DNA from: Comamonadaceae bacterium | GTDB lineage: Bacteria > Pseudomonadota > Gammaproteobacteria > Burkholderiales > Burkholderiaceae_C | Length of the DNA stretch: 7,295 bases | Reading direction: 5' to 3' | Assembly (NCBI GenBank): GCA_947458415.1 | Contig: CANGZG010000124.1 | Span: 1 to 7,295, forward strand | Shown: one piece after another, positions 1 to 5,709 of the stretch | Layout of the letters: the number at the start of each line of letters is the position of its first letter | Position numbering within the stretch: position 1 is the first letter of the stretch | The notes under the pieces: model-generated | The model's input: the letters and a program-made list of their open reading frames with translations, nothing else | The model's database searches: none | Told to the model about the DNA's origin: nothing | Translations under genes and position numbers: made by a program

Positions 1-505
1 CACCAGTGACAACCTGCTTGATGGCTGCTTCAGAGCGCATACGGTTTTCAAAAACCTCAGGCGTCATGCCTTGCGCCGCCAAAAGTTGACGGTATTTTTC
101 AAGATCGAGACTTCCATCGGCTTTTTTGATGGATGCCAACACTTCCATTTCAGCAATGGATTGAGCGATCTTTTGGTCAGACACCACCAAATTGAGCTTT
201 TTGGCACTGGCCTCGAGCACTTTGGATTGAACCAACCTCTCTAAAACGCCATATTTGATAGCAGGCGTGTCAAACATGCTGACATCAATGTTTGGCATAG
301 ATGTTCGCATGCGGGAAATTTCGTTTTGATGAGATTGATCCCACTCATTTCTGGATATGTCGACCCCATCCACCGAAGCGACAGCCTCGCCTTTTTCATC
401 TAAGCGTTGGTAACCATCAAGGCCAAACAACACAAAAGAAGGAAAGATGAGAATGATCAGCAGAATCTGCATGATCTTTTTGTGATTGCGTATGAAATCG
501 AACAT
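1..505 (-). CDS. ppiD: Periplasmic chaperone PpiD, N-terminal part (gene runs off the window)
   Basis: PpiD is an inner-membrane-anchored chaperone of the parvulin family that acts at the periplasmic side of the Sec translocon on newly exported proteins. Only the first 168 codons are here, starting MFDFIRNHKK. They show a short cytoplasmic basic head, a single membrane anchor at about residues 11-28 (hydrophobic, ending FVLFG), then a SurA_N-like helical region at about 45-168 with the family-typical pattern DGVDISRNEWDQ followed by an ERLVQSKVLEASAKKL stretch. The parvulin domain would lie beyond position 1 and cannot be judged; full-length family members are usually a little over 600 residues. 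Having hupB upstream supports the call, since hupB-ppiD is a conserved pair. There is no good Shine-Dalgarno sequence before the ATG, and a strong terminator ends 14 nt upstream of it, so expression probably depends on readthrough or on a promoter overlapping the terminator. Confidence 0.9.
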   Translation of the reverse strand, partial: MFDFIRNHKKIMQILLIILIFPSFVLFGLDGYQRLDEKGEAVASVDGVDISRNEWDQSHQNEISRMRTSMPNIDVSMFDTPAIKYGVLERLVQSKVLEASAKKLNLVVSDQKIAQSIAEMEVLASIKKADGSLDLEKYRQLLAAQGMTPEVFENRMRSEAAIKQVVTG

Positions 506-519
506 GGATGAATTGAATT

Positions 520-549
520 AAAAAAAGAAAAGGCGAACACTGTTCGCCT
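520..549 (-). terminator. Intrinsic terminator after tRNA-Val, just before ppiD
   Basis: On the minus strand AGGCGAA (549-543) pairs with TTCGCCT (537-531) around a 5-nt loop. A run of four T, one C and seven T follows down to position 520. The arms can be extended to nine bases with a one-base centre as a DNA dyad. A GC-rich stem plus U-tract is the classic Rho-independent form. It lies 8 nt past the encoded CCA of the tRNA and ends 14 nt before the ppiD start. Read on the plus strand there is no T run after the hairpin, so it acts in one direction only. Confidence 0.85.
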
Positions 550-557
550 GAATGGTT

Positions 558-633
558 TGGTGGGTGCTGACGGTCTCGAACCGCCGACCTACGCCGTGTA
601 AAGGCGCCGCTCTACCAACTGAGCTAAGCACCC
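558..633 (-). tRNA. tRNA-Val (anticodon UAC)
   Basis: A complete 76-nt cloverleaf folds on the minus strand. The acceptor stem is GGGTGCT with AGCACCC, the D stem GCTC with GAGC, the anticodon stem GCGCC with GGCGT (one G-U pair), a 5-nt variable loop AGGTC, and the T stem GGCGG with CCGTC around TTCGAGA. The anticodon loop TTTACAC places UAC at positions 34-36, which reads valine codons GUA and GUG. Discriminator A and the CCA end are encoded. The gene begins 15 nt after the hupB stop and is followed by a terminator. It is therefore probably made as the 3' part of a hupB transcript and cut out by RNase P and 3' processing, although a separate promoter inside hupB cannot be excluded. Confidence 0.97.
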
Positions 634-648
634 CACCGAATCCTCAAA

Positions 649-921
649 TCAATTCAAAGCGTCTTTCAACGCCTTGCCAGGACGAAACTTTGGCACAGAA
701 GCCGCTTTGATTGTAATCGCTGCGCCTGTGGCCGGGTTCCTGCCGTTTCGCTCGGCGCGTTTGGACACTTCGAATGTGCCAAAACCAACCAAGGAAACAG
801 AATCTCCCTTTTTCAAAGCCGCGGTGATGGCGTCGACGGTCGATTCAAGTGCGCGAGTGGCCGCTGCTTTAGAAATGTCTGCATCAGCTGCGATGTGTTC
901 AATGAGTTCAGATTTATTCAC
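649..921 (-). CDS. hupB: DNA-binding protein HU (HupB type), GTG start
   Basis: HU is a small dimeric nucleoid protein that bends DNA without sequence specificity and helps in replication, recombination and gene control. The 90-residue product is exactly family length. The N-terminal helix pair (MNKSELIEHIAADADISKAA) is followed by the GFGTF turn at 46-50 and the DNA-gripping arm with R61-N62-P63-A64-T65-G66; Pro63 is the residue that intercalates and kinks DNA. It ends KFRPGKALKDALN, as usual. The start codon is GTG (921-919). There is no internal ATG to use instead, and a good AAGGGG ribosome binding site sits 6 nt upstream, so the GTG is secure. A tRNA-Val gene follows 15 nt after the TGA stop. 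The hupB symbol, rather than hupA, rests on the ppiD neighbour. I found no convincing -10/-35 pair in the 183-nt upstream gap. Confidence 0.97.
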   Translation of the reverse strand: MNKSELIEHIAADADISKAAATRALESTVDAITAALKKGDSVSLVGFGTFEVSKRAERNGRNPATGAAITIKAASVPKFRPGKALKDALN

Positions 922-927
922 GAAGTT

Positions 928-933
928 CCCCTT
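928..933 (-). promoter_or_regulatory. Ribosome binding site that fixes the hupB GTG start
   Basis: AAGGGG on the minus strand lies 6 nt before the GTG codon at 921-919. It matches the anti-Shine-Dalgarno sequence well with correct spacing. As the hupB frame has no ATG near its beginning, this site decides the start. Confidence 0.75.
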
Positions 934-1026
934 GACATAAGGTGTGTTTAGATAGATTGATAGAGTGTTCGAGCAAAAAACAAACTATGGAGAGCTCGAG
1001 CAAATTTACATCAGCGAGAGACATTT

Positions 1027-1060
1027 GAAAAACCAATTTGGGGCAACTCGCTGCAAATTG
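1027..1060 (-). terminator. Weak candidate terminator downstream of pgsA
   Basis: On the minus strand CAATTTG (1060-1054) and CAAATTG (1040-1034) are perfect 7-base arms around a 13-nt loop, followed almost at once by five T. The position, about 45 nt after the pgsA stop and before hupB, is right for the end of a dnaE-pgsA transcript. The stem is AT-rich, the loop long and the T run short, so termination would be inefficient if real. Confidence 0.35.
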
Positions 1061-1104
1061 CTCAAGCCGCATTCTAGTGGTTTTCAACCCAAACTGAAAA
1101 ACGG

Positions 1105-1671
1105 CTATTTGGCATTTGCCCTGATTAACGGAATAGCTTTTTTCAAATAAAAAACCATGGATCCGATGGTGAGCATGGCTGCAATCCATATCAGTACGCT
1201 GCCCCAATAGCCGGTTGAAATATGACCCAAAAGTACACCGTCATAAATCAAAAACGGGATAGCCACCATTTGGGTTGTCGTCTTTAGCTTTCCGATCATG
1301 TGAACGGCGACGGTCTTGGTGGCGCCAATTTGAGCCATCCACTCACGAAGTGAAGAAATAGCAATTTCTCTACCAATGATCAAAAGGGCAACGATGACAT
1401 CCACTCTGCCCAAATCCACCAACACAAGCAAACTGGCGCAGACCAAAAATTTATCTGCCACCGGGTCTAAAAAAGCTCCAAATGCAGATGTTTGGTTCAG
1501 TCGCCGAGCGAGAAACCCATCAAGCCAGTCCGTTAAAGCGAACAAAACAAACATCACGGTTGCTATCAGATTGCGCGTCGCCATGTCCAAGGGCCATTGA
1601 AACACCCATACCAGTAAAGGGATGGCCACTATGCGGGTCCATGTCATGAGGGTGGGCAAATTGAAGAACAT
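1105..1671 (-). CDS. pgsA: CDP-diacylglycerol--glycerol-3-phosphate 3-phosphatidyltransferase (PGP synthase)
   Basis: The enzyme transfers a phosphatidyl group from CDP-diacylglycerol to sn-glycerol 3-phosphate, giving phosphatidylglycerophosphate and CMP, the committed step to phosphatidylglycerol and cardiolipin. It acts in the inner membrane. The 188-residue product carries the complete CDP-alcohol phosphotransferase signature: D48, then D51-G52-x2-A55-R56-x8-G65-x3-D69-x3-D73, the four aspartates being the metal and catalytic site. About five or six hydrophobic segments are visible, near residues 6-28, 33-50, 74-100, 132-150 and 155-175, and the C-terminus is basic. The start MFFNLPTLMTWTRI is typical of the family. 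The gene starts 3 nt after the dnaE stop, and I see no ribosome binding site in the last codons of dnaE, so translation is probably coupled to dnaE. The related phosphatidylserine synthase is less likely given the length and the GREI...SLREW segment (100-111). Confidence 0.95.
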   Translation of the reverse strand: MFFNLPTLMTWTRIVAIPLLVWVFQWPLDMATRNLIATVMFVLFALTDWLDGFLARRLNQTSAFGAFLDPVADKFLVCASLLVLVDLGRVDVIVALLIIGREIAISSLREWMAQIGATKTVAVHMIGKLKTTTQMVAIPFLIYDGVLLGHISTGYWGSVLIWIAAMLTIGSMVFYLKKAIPLIRANAK

Positions 1672-1674
1672 GAA

Positions 1675-4600
1675 TTATTCGTAAACAATCATTGATTCAA
1701 CAGCGCAGGTCTTCGCTTTGAGGTTCAACAGCAATTCGTCTGTCGGATACACCTGCGCTTTGCCACCCAATTGAATTTCTGCCTCACCTTTGACCGTCTT
1801 CAAGTGGACTCTGACGCCCAATGTGTGTGAGTGGGAAGGTGCGCCTATGGTAATAGGTTGATGAATTTGTTCTTTCAGAAATCGGGGCAACGCATCAGTT
1901 GGTTTTTGAACAAACAATTTCAAATATTTGCCAAAACGGCACCTGGCTTGAGGCAAGTCCATGGCGTCCATTAGCCCCAGACGCAAACCACCGCTTCGTC
2001 TGTCATTTTGAATTTTGACCAATGCAATCAACACCTGATCTTCTTTGATGAGTGATTTGTGCTTTAAAAAAACCGCATCGTCAGAAGTGATCTCCAACGC
2101 GGTGCTGCCATCGTCTAAAACAAACAAATTCAACCGTCCCTTGGCTGTGTTGATGGTTCTTTCAGACCTGACAATCCCAGCAACCCAAACAGGGTCTCGG
2201 TGCTCTTTCAATTCAGCCAATGATGTCTTGACAAAGCACCGAACTTCCTCCCTGACTTCGTCAAAAAGGTGGCCAGACAAATGAAAACCAATCGCCGATT
2301 TTTCAAAGGTCAATTTCTCTCTGGCACCCCAGTCCGCTTTGGTCACCAACGAGGGTTCATGGGTACTTGAACCATGCGCATCGGCAAGGTCAAACAGCCC
2401 AGATTGGTTCGCATGGCTTTCTTGTGAACTGGCGTAATCAAATGCCAGTGAGACGGATGAAAGCAATTCATGGCGGTTTATCCAAATCGAATCAAAGGCA
2501 CCCGCCTTGATCAATGCTTCAACAGCTCGCTTGTTGATGCGGGTGCGATCAACCCGCGCACAAAAATCAAACAAACTTTTGAAGGCACCACCCTGAGCAC
2601 GGACTTCACAAATGGCTTCAATGGCGGATTGACCAGTTCCTTTGATAGCTCCCAGGCCATAGCGAATGGAATTTCGAGAAGTCGGAGTGAATCGAAATTC
2701 ACCTGTATTGATGTCAGGATTTTCAAAACGCATGCCTAACTCAAGCGCATCGTCAAACAAGATTTTCAACTTGTCTGTGTCATCCATTTCAACACTCATG
2801 TTCGCACTGTAAAACTCGGCTGGAAAATGTACTTTGATCCAAGCCGTGTGGTAGGCCAGCAATGAGTAAGCCGCAGCGTGTGATTTGTTGAATCCATAGC
2901 CTGCGAACTCCTCCATCAAATCAAAAATAGCATCTGCCTGCTCGGCTGAAATTTGATTTTTGGCAGCACCCTCCCTGAACACAGACCGGTGCAAAGCCAT
3001 TTCGTCGGCTTTTTTCTTGCCCATCGCACGGCGAAGCAAATCTGCACCACCCAACGAATAACCGCCTAAAACTTGAGCGATTTGCATGACCTGCTCTTGG
3101 TAAACCATGATGCCGTAGGTTTCGGACAATATCGATTCAGCCAATGGGTGCGGGTAATTGATGTTTTCCCTGCCGTGTTTCCTGGCTACAAAACTCGGAA
3201 TCAAGCTCATGGGTCCGGGTCTGAACAAGGCATTCAACACAATCAAATCTTCAAGCCTGCTGGGTTTGGCATCACGCAACATGGCTTGCATGCCGCGACT
3301 TTCAAATTGGAAAACAGCTTCTGTTTTTCCTTTTGAAAACAAGTCGTAAGTGGCCGAATCGTTCAGTGGGATGGATTCGTAATTGAAGTTTGCATGCTCA
3401 GGATATTGACTTGTGATCAGGTATTTGGCCTGCTCCAAAATTGTCAAGGTGGCCAGACCTAAAAAGTCAAACTTCACCAATCCGATGGATTCAACGTCAT
3501 CTTTGTCGAATTGACTCACCGCCGCTGGGCTGCCTGGCTGTTGGTACAACGGACAAAAATCGGTCAACTGTCCGGGTGCAATCAGCACGCCACCCGCGTG
3601 CATGCCAATGTTTCGGGTCAGACCTTCCAACTTTTGCGCCAGATTGATCAACATCTTGACTTCGTCTTCTTGCTCATAACGCTGGGCGAGCACAGGCTCT
3701 TGCGCCATGGCCAGCGCAATCGTCATGGGTTGACCTGGCTTGTTTGGAATGAGTTTTGATAAGCCCTCACAAAATGTGTAACTCATGTCAAGCGTGCGAC
3801 CGACGTCGCGTATGACGGCGCGTGCAGCCATGGTGCCGAACGTCACTATCTGACTGACTGCATCGCGCCCATATTGCGTTTTCACATAATCGATCACTCG
3901 GTCTCTGTTGAGCTGACAAAAATCGATATCAAAATCTGGCATCGACACCCGCTCTGGGTTTAAAAATCTTTCAAACAACAGGTTGTATTGAAGAGGATCT
4001 AGGTCTGTGATGTTCAACGCATAAGCAACCAACGAACCCGCGCCAGAACCTCGGCCCGGGCCTACTGGGCAACCGTGATTTTTCGCCCAATTGATGAAGT
4101 CGCTGACAATCAAAAAATAGCCGGGGAAACCCATTTTCAAAATGGTTTCAATTTCGAAATCCAGTCTGGCTGTGTAAGTTTGACGGTTTGCATTCCGGGC
4201 AGATTCTTCTGGGTAAAGATTGTTCAATCTGGCTTCTAAACCTGCGTGTGACACTTCTTTGAAATACGCATCGACAGGCGTAGAGACGCCATTCACGACA
4301 GGTGTGGGAAAGGCGGGGAGTTGTGGTTTACCTAATGTCAAACTCAGGTTGCAACGGGTGGCTATTTCAATGCTGTTGGTCACAGCCGATGGAATGTCCT
4401 TGAACAATTCCAGCATGTCGGATTGGTTCAAGAAAAATTGCTGCCTTGTGAACCGCTTTAACCGTTTGGGGTTACCCAAAATCTCACCATTGGCAATACA
4501 TACCCTGGCTTCATGCGCTTCAAAATCATCAGGCTCCATGTATTGAATTGGATGCGTGGCAACCACTGGCAACTGGTGTTGTGAAGCCAATTCAATTGCC

Positions 4601-5145
4601 GCGCCAATGTATGTTTCATCATCAGGCCTACCGCAACGTTGGAGTTCAACGTAAAAGCGGTCTTTGAATACTTGGGACGCTTCCAGCGCCAAAGTTTGCG
4701 CACGGTGAGTATTGCCAACTTTCAATGACTGCCCAATCGGACCTTGCTGCGCGCCCGATAAATAGATCAGTCCTTCGGACAAGGCGCACAATGTTTTCCA
4801 ATCCACACCAGGCTGAAGCCCCCCCTTGGGGTTGACCCACAGTTGGGTCAGTATTTTTGAAAGATGGTGATAGCCCAAATCGTCTTTAGCCAAAAGAACT
4901 ACTTTTGCAGGCTCAGATGCAACATCACCATCGTTCATCAAAAGGGTGACTTCACTGCCCAAAATCGGCTTGATGCCCGCTTTGCGGCATGCGGAATAGA
5001 ACTTGATCGCTGCGAACAGGTTGTTAATGTCTGTGATCGCCAAGGCGCGTTGCCCATCTGCAACCGCTTTGGCAACCAAGTCATCGATCCTGCATGTGCC
5101 ATCCGTAATGGAGTATTCGGAATGAAGTCGCAGGTGAGTAAACAT
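1675..5145 (-). CDS. dnaE: DNA polymerase III subunit alpha (replicative polymerase)
   Basis: This is the catalytic subunit of the replicative polymerase, which extends both strands at the fork with epsilon and the beta clamp. The intact 1156-residue product is close to the 1160 of E. coli. Domains in order: PHP domain (about 1-275, beginning FTHLRLHSEYSITDG), polymerase thumb and palm with the GPGRGSGAGSLVAY element (363-376), catalytic aspartates D406 and D408 in PDFDIDF, and D560 in KFDFLGL. These three sit at a constant +5 offset from E. coli D401, D403 and D555. Fingers follow, including YGFNKSHAAAYSLLAYHTA (750-768), then a helix-hairpin-helix (about 830-846), the beta-clamp motif Q914-S-G-L-F918, and an OB fold (about 985-1065). 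It is the DnaE1 type, not the DnaE2/ImuC repair form, because it keeps the clamp motif and C-terminal region. pgsA follows after 3 nt; trxA is divergent upstream. An ATG 8 nt upstream of the chosen start is in another frame. Confidence 0.98.
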   Translation of the reverse strand: MFTHLRLHSEYSITDGTCRIDDLVAKAVADGQRALAITDINNLFAAIKFYSACRKAGIKPILGSEVTLLMNDGDVASEPAKVVLLAKDDLGYHHLSKILTQLWVNPKGGLQPGVDWKTLCALSEGLIYLSGAQQGPIGQSLKVGNTHRAQTLALEASQVFKDRFYVELQRCGRPDDETYIGAAIELASQHQLPVVATHPIQYMEPDDFEAHEARVCIANGEILGNPKRLKRFTRQQFFLNQSDMLELFKDIPSAVTNSIEIATRCNLSLTLGKPQLPAFPTPVVNGVSTPVDAYFKEVSHAGLEARLNNLYPEESARNANRQTYTARLDFEIETILKMGFPGYFLIVSDFINWAKNHGCPVGPGRGSGAGSLVAYALNITDLDPLQYNLLFERFLNPERVSMPDFDIDFCQLNRDRVIDYVKTQYGRDAVSQIVTFGTMAARAVIRDVGRTLDMSYTFCEGLSKLIPNKPGQPMTIALAMAQEPVLAQRYEQEDEVKMLINLAQKLEGLTRNIGMHAGGVLIAPGQLTDFCPLYQQPGSPAAVSQFDKDDVESIGLVKFDFLGLATLTILEQAKYLITSQYPEHANFNYESIPLNDSATYDLFSKGKTEAVFQFESRGMQAMLRDAKPSRLEDLIVLNALFRPGPMSLIPSFVARKHGRENINYPHPLAESILSETYGIMVYQEQVMQIAQVLGGYSLGGADLLRRAMGKKKADEMALHRSVFREGAAKNQISAEQADAIFDLMEEFAGYGFNKSHAAAYSLLAYHTAWIKVHFPAEFYSANMSVEMDDTDKLKILFDDALELGMRFENPDINTGEFRFTPTSRNSIRYGLGAIKGTGQSAIEAICEVRAQGGAFKSLFDFCARVDRTRINKRAVEALIKAGAFDSIWINRHELLSSVSLAFDYASSQESHANQSGLFDLADAHGSSTHEPSLVTKADWGAREKLTFEKSAIGFHLSGHLFDEVREEVRCFVKTSLAELKEHRDPVWVAGIVRSERTINTAKGRLNLFVLDDGSTALEITSDDAVFLKHKSLIKEDQVLIALVKIQNDRRSGGLRLGLMDAMDLPQARCRFGKYLKLFVQKPTDALPRFLKEQIHQPITIGAPSHSHTLGVRVHLKTVKGEAEIQLGGKAQVYPTDELLLNLKAKTCAVESMIVYE

Positions 5146-5151
5146 CGGACC

Positions 5152-5180
5152 ATTCTAAATAAAGAACCTGGCGATCCCCA
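5152..5180 (-). promoter_or_regulatory. Candidate dnaE promoter with almost no leader
   Basis: On the minus strand a TAGAAT box (5157-5152) matches the -10 consensus at five of six bases. It lies 17 nt after TGGGGA (5180-5175), a poor -35 with three matches. Transcription would start at or within a base or two of the dnaE ATG at 5145. The -10 is good and the gap has little room for another promoter, but the call is by inspection only. Confidence 0.35.
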
Positions 5181-5187
5181 TGCCGAG

Positions 5188-5215
5188 TTTCCCTCTGATC
5201 AAATTCACTTAAAAT
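5188..5215 (+). promoter_or_regulatory. Candidate trxA promoter
   Basis: TAAAAT (5210-5215) matches the -10 consensus at five of six bases and sits about 20 nt before the trxA ribosome binding site. The best -35 is TTTCCC (5188-5193) at 16-nt spacing, which is weak. The position in a 91-nt divergent gap supports a promoter somewhere here. Confidence 0.35.
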
Positions 5216-5236
5216 CTGTCAACTCAGGAAGAAACC

Positions 5237-5569
5237 ATGACCAACGACCTCATTCAACACATCACCGATCACAATTTCGAATCCATCGTGATTGAATCCA
5301 AAGACACCGTTCTTGTGGATTTTTGGGCCGAATGGTGTGGCCCATGCAAAATGATTGCCCCCGTTTTGGATGAAGCAGCTGACACCTACAAAGGAAAGTT
5401 GCATATAGCCAAAATGAACGTCGACGAAAACAGAGACATTCCCGCCAAATTTGGTATCCGAGGCATCCCCACCCTGATGCTGTTCAAAGACGGCCAACTG
5501 GCTGCCACGAAAGTGGGTGCCATGAGCAAGGCTCAACTCAACGAGTTCCTGCAACAACAACTGGCGTGA
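5237..5569 (+). CDS. trxA: Thioredoxin 1
   Basis: Thioredoxin is the cytoplasmic dithiol reductant for ribonucleotide reductase, methionine sulfoxide reductases and other proteins, and is itself reduced by thioredoxin reductase with NADPH. The 110-residue product is normal length. It has the W33-C34-G35-P36-C37 active site, buried D28 and K59 (matching E. coli D26 and K57, which tune the active-site thiol), and the cis-proline P78 in GIRGIPTLMLF. There is no signal peptide, so it is the cytoplasmic form. The ATG is chosen because AGGAAG lies about 5 nt upstream and the N-terminus TNDLIQHITDHNFES is typical. The rho gene follows 140 nt later on the same strand, an arrangement also found in enterobacteria. 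No strong terminator separates the two: only a run of six T at 5581-5586 without a proper stem, so some readthrough into rho is likely. Confidence 0.97.
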   Translation: MTNDLIQHITDHNFESIVIESKDTVLVDFWAEWCGPCKMIAPVLDEAADTYKGKLHIAKMNVDENRDIPAKFGIRGIPTLMLFKDGQLAATKVGAMSKAQLNEFLQQQLA

Positions 5570-5588
5570 CAATTCAATTATTTTTTCG

Positions 5589-5597
5589 TGTCATAAT
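5589..5597 (+). promoter_or_regulatory. Candidate extended -10 promoter for rho
   Basis: TGTCATAAT reads as an extended -10 element: TG, one base, then CATAAT with five of six consensus bases. A GTGACA at 5566-5571 resembles a -35, but the spacing to it is 20 nt, too long, so the extended TG would have to carry the promoter. Transcripts would start near 5604 and have a leader of about 105 nt. Confidence 0.4.
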
Positions 5598-5603
5598 GGG
5601 TTT

Positions 5604-5709
5604 CAGGACAAAGTACTGATTTAATTCTCAGCGCCTACGTCCTCCCACAGCAGGTCATCTGCCTGCATATCCCCCTCCCTAAAGAACGAACTCCACAAGG
5701 AGTATCCCT
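5604..5709 (+). promoter_or_regulatory. C-rich rho mRNA leader, possible autoregulatory Rho-loading region
   Basis: The segment 5641-5690 contains 21 C and only 7 G, with C runs at 5671-5675 and 5677-5679, the composition Rho prefers for loading. A small stem-loop (GCAGG 5650-5654 with CCTGC 5662-5666, 7-nt loop) lies inside it. In E. coli the rho leader mediates autogenous termination by Rho; the same role here is inference from composition and position. Confidence 0.4.

Noticed and set aside
1081..1100. Hairpin TTTTCA / TGAAAA with 8-nt loop just after pgsA
   Set aside because: The stem is AT-rich and no T run follows it on the minus strand, so it does not look like a terminator.
922..1104. 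Open frames on both strands across the gap between pgsA and hupB (for example 965-1150 plus, 914-1207 minus)
   Set aside because: They overlap the ends of pgsA or hupB, have no recognisable domains or good ribosome binding sites, and read as noncoding shadows.
1206..1217. AATAGCCGGTTG, repeated exactly at 6986-6997
   Set aside because: One copy is inside pgsA and the other between rho and rpmE2; about one or two repeated 12-mers are expected by chance in a window this size.
1675..5145. Numerous long open frames on both strands inside dnaE
   Set aside because: The minus-strand frame gives a full, uninterrupted DnaE with all catalytic residues; the others have no family features and arise from its codon pattern.
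5596..5619. Seven-codon open frame (MGFRTKY, then stop) in the rho leader, resembling a leader peptide
   Set aside because: Its ATG overlaps the candidate -10 box, no ribosome binding site precedes it, and a frame this short is expected by chance.
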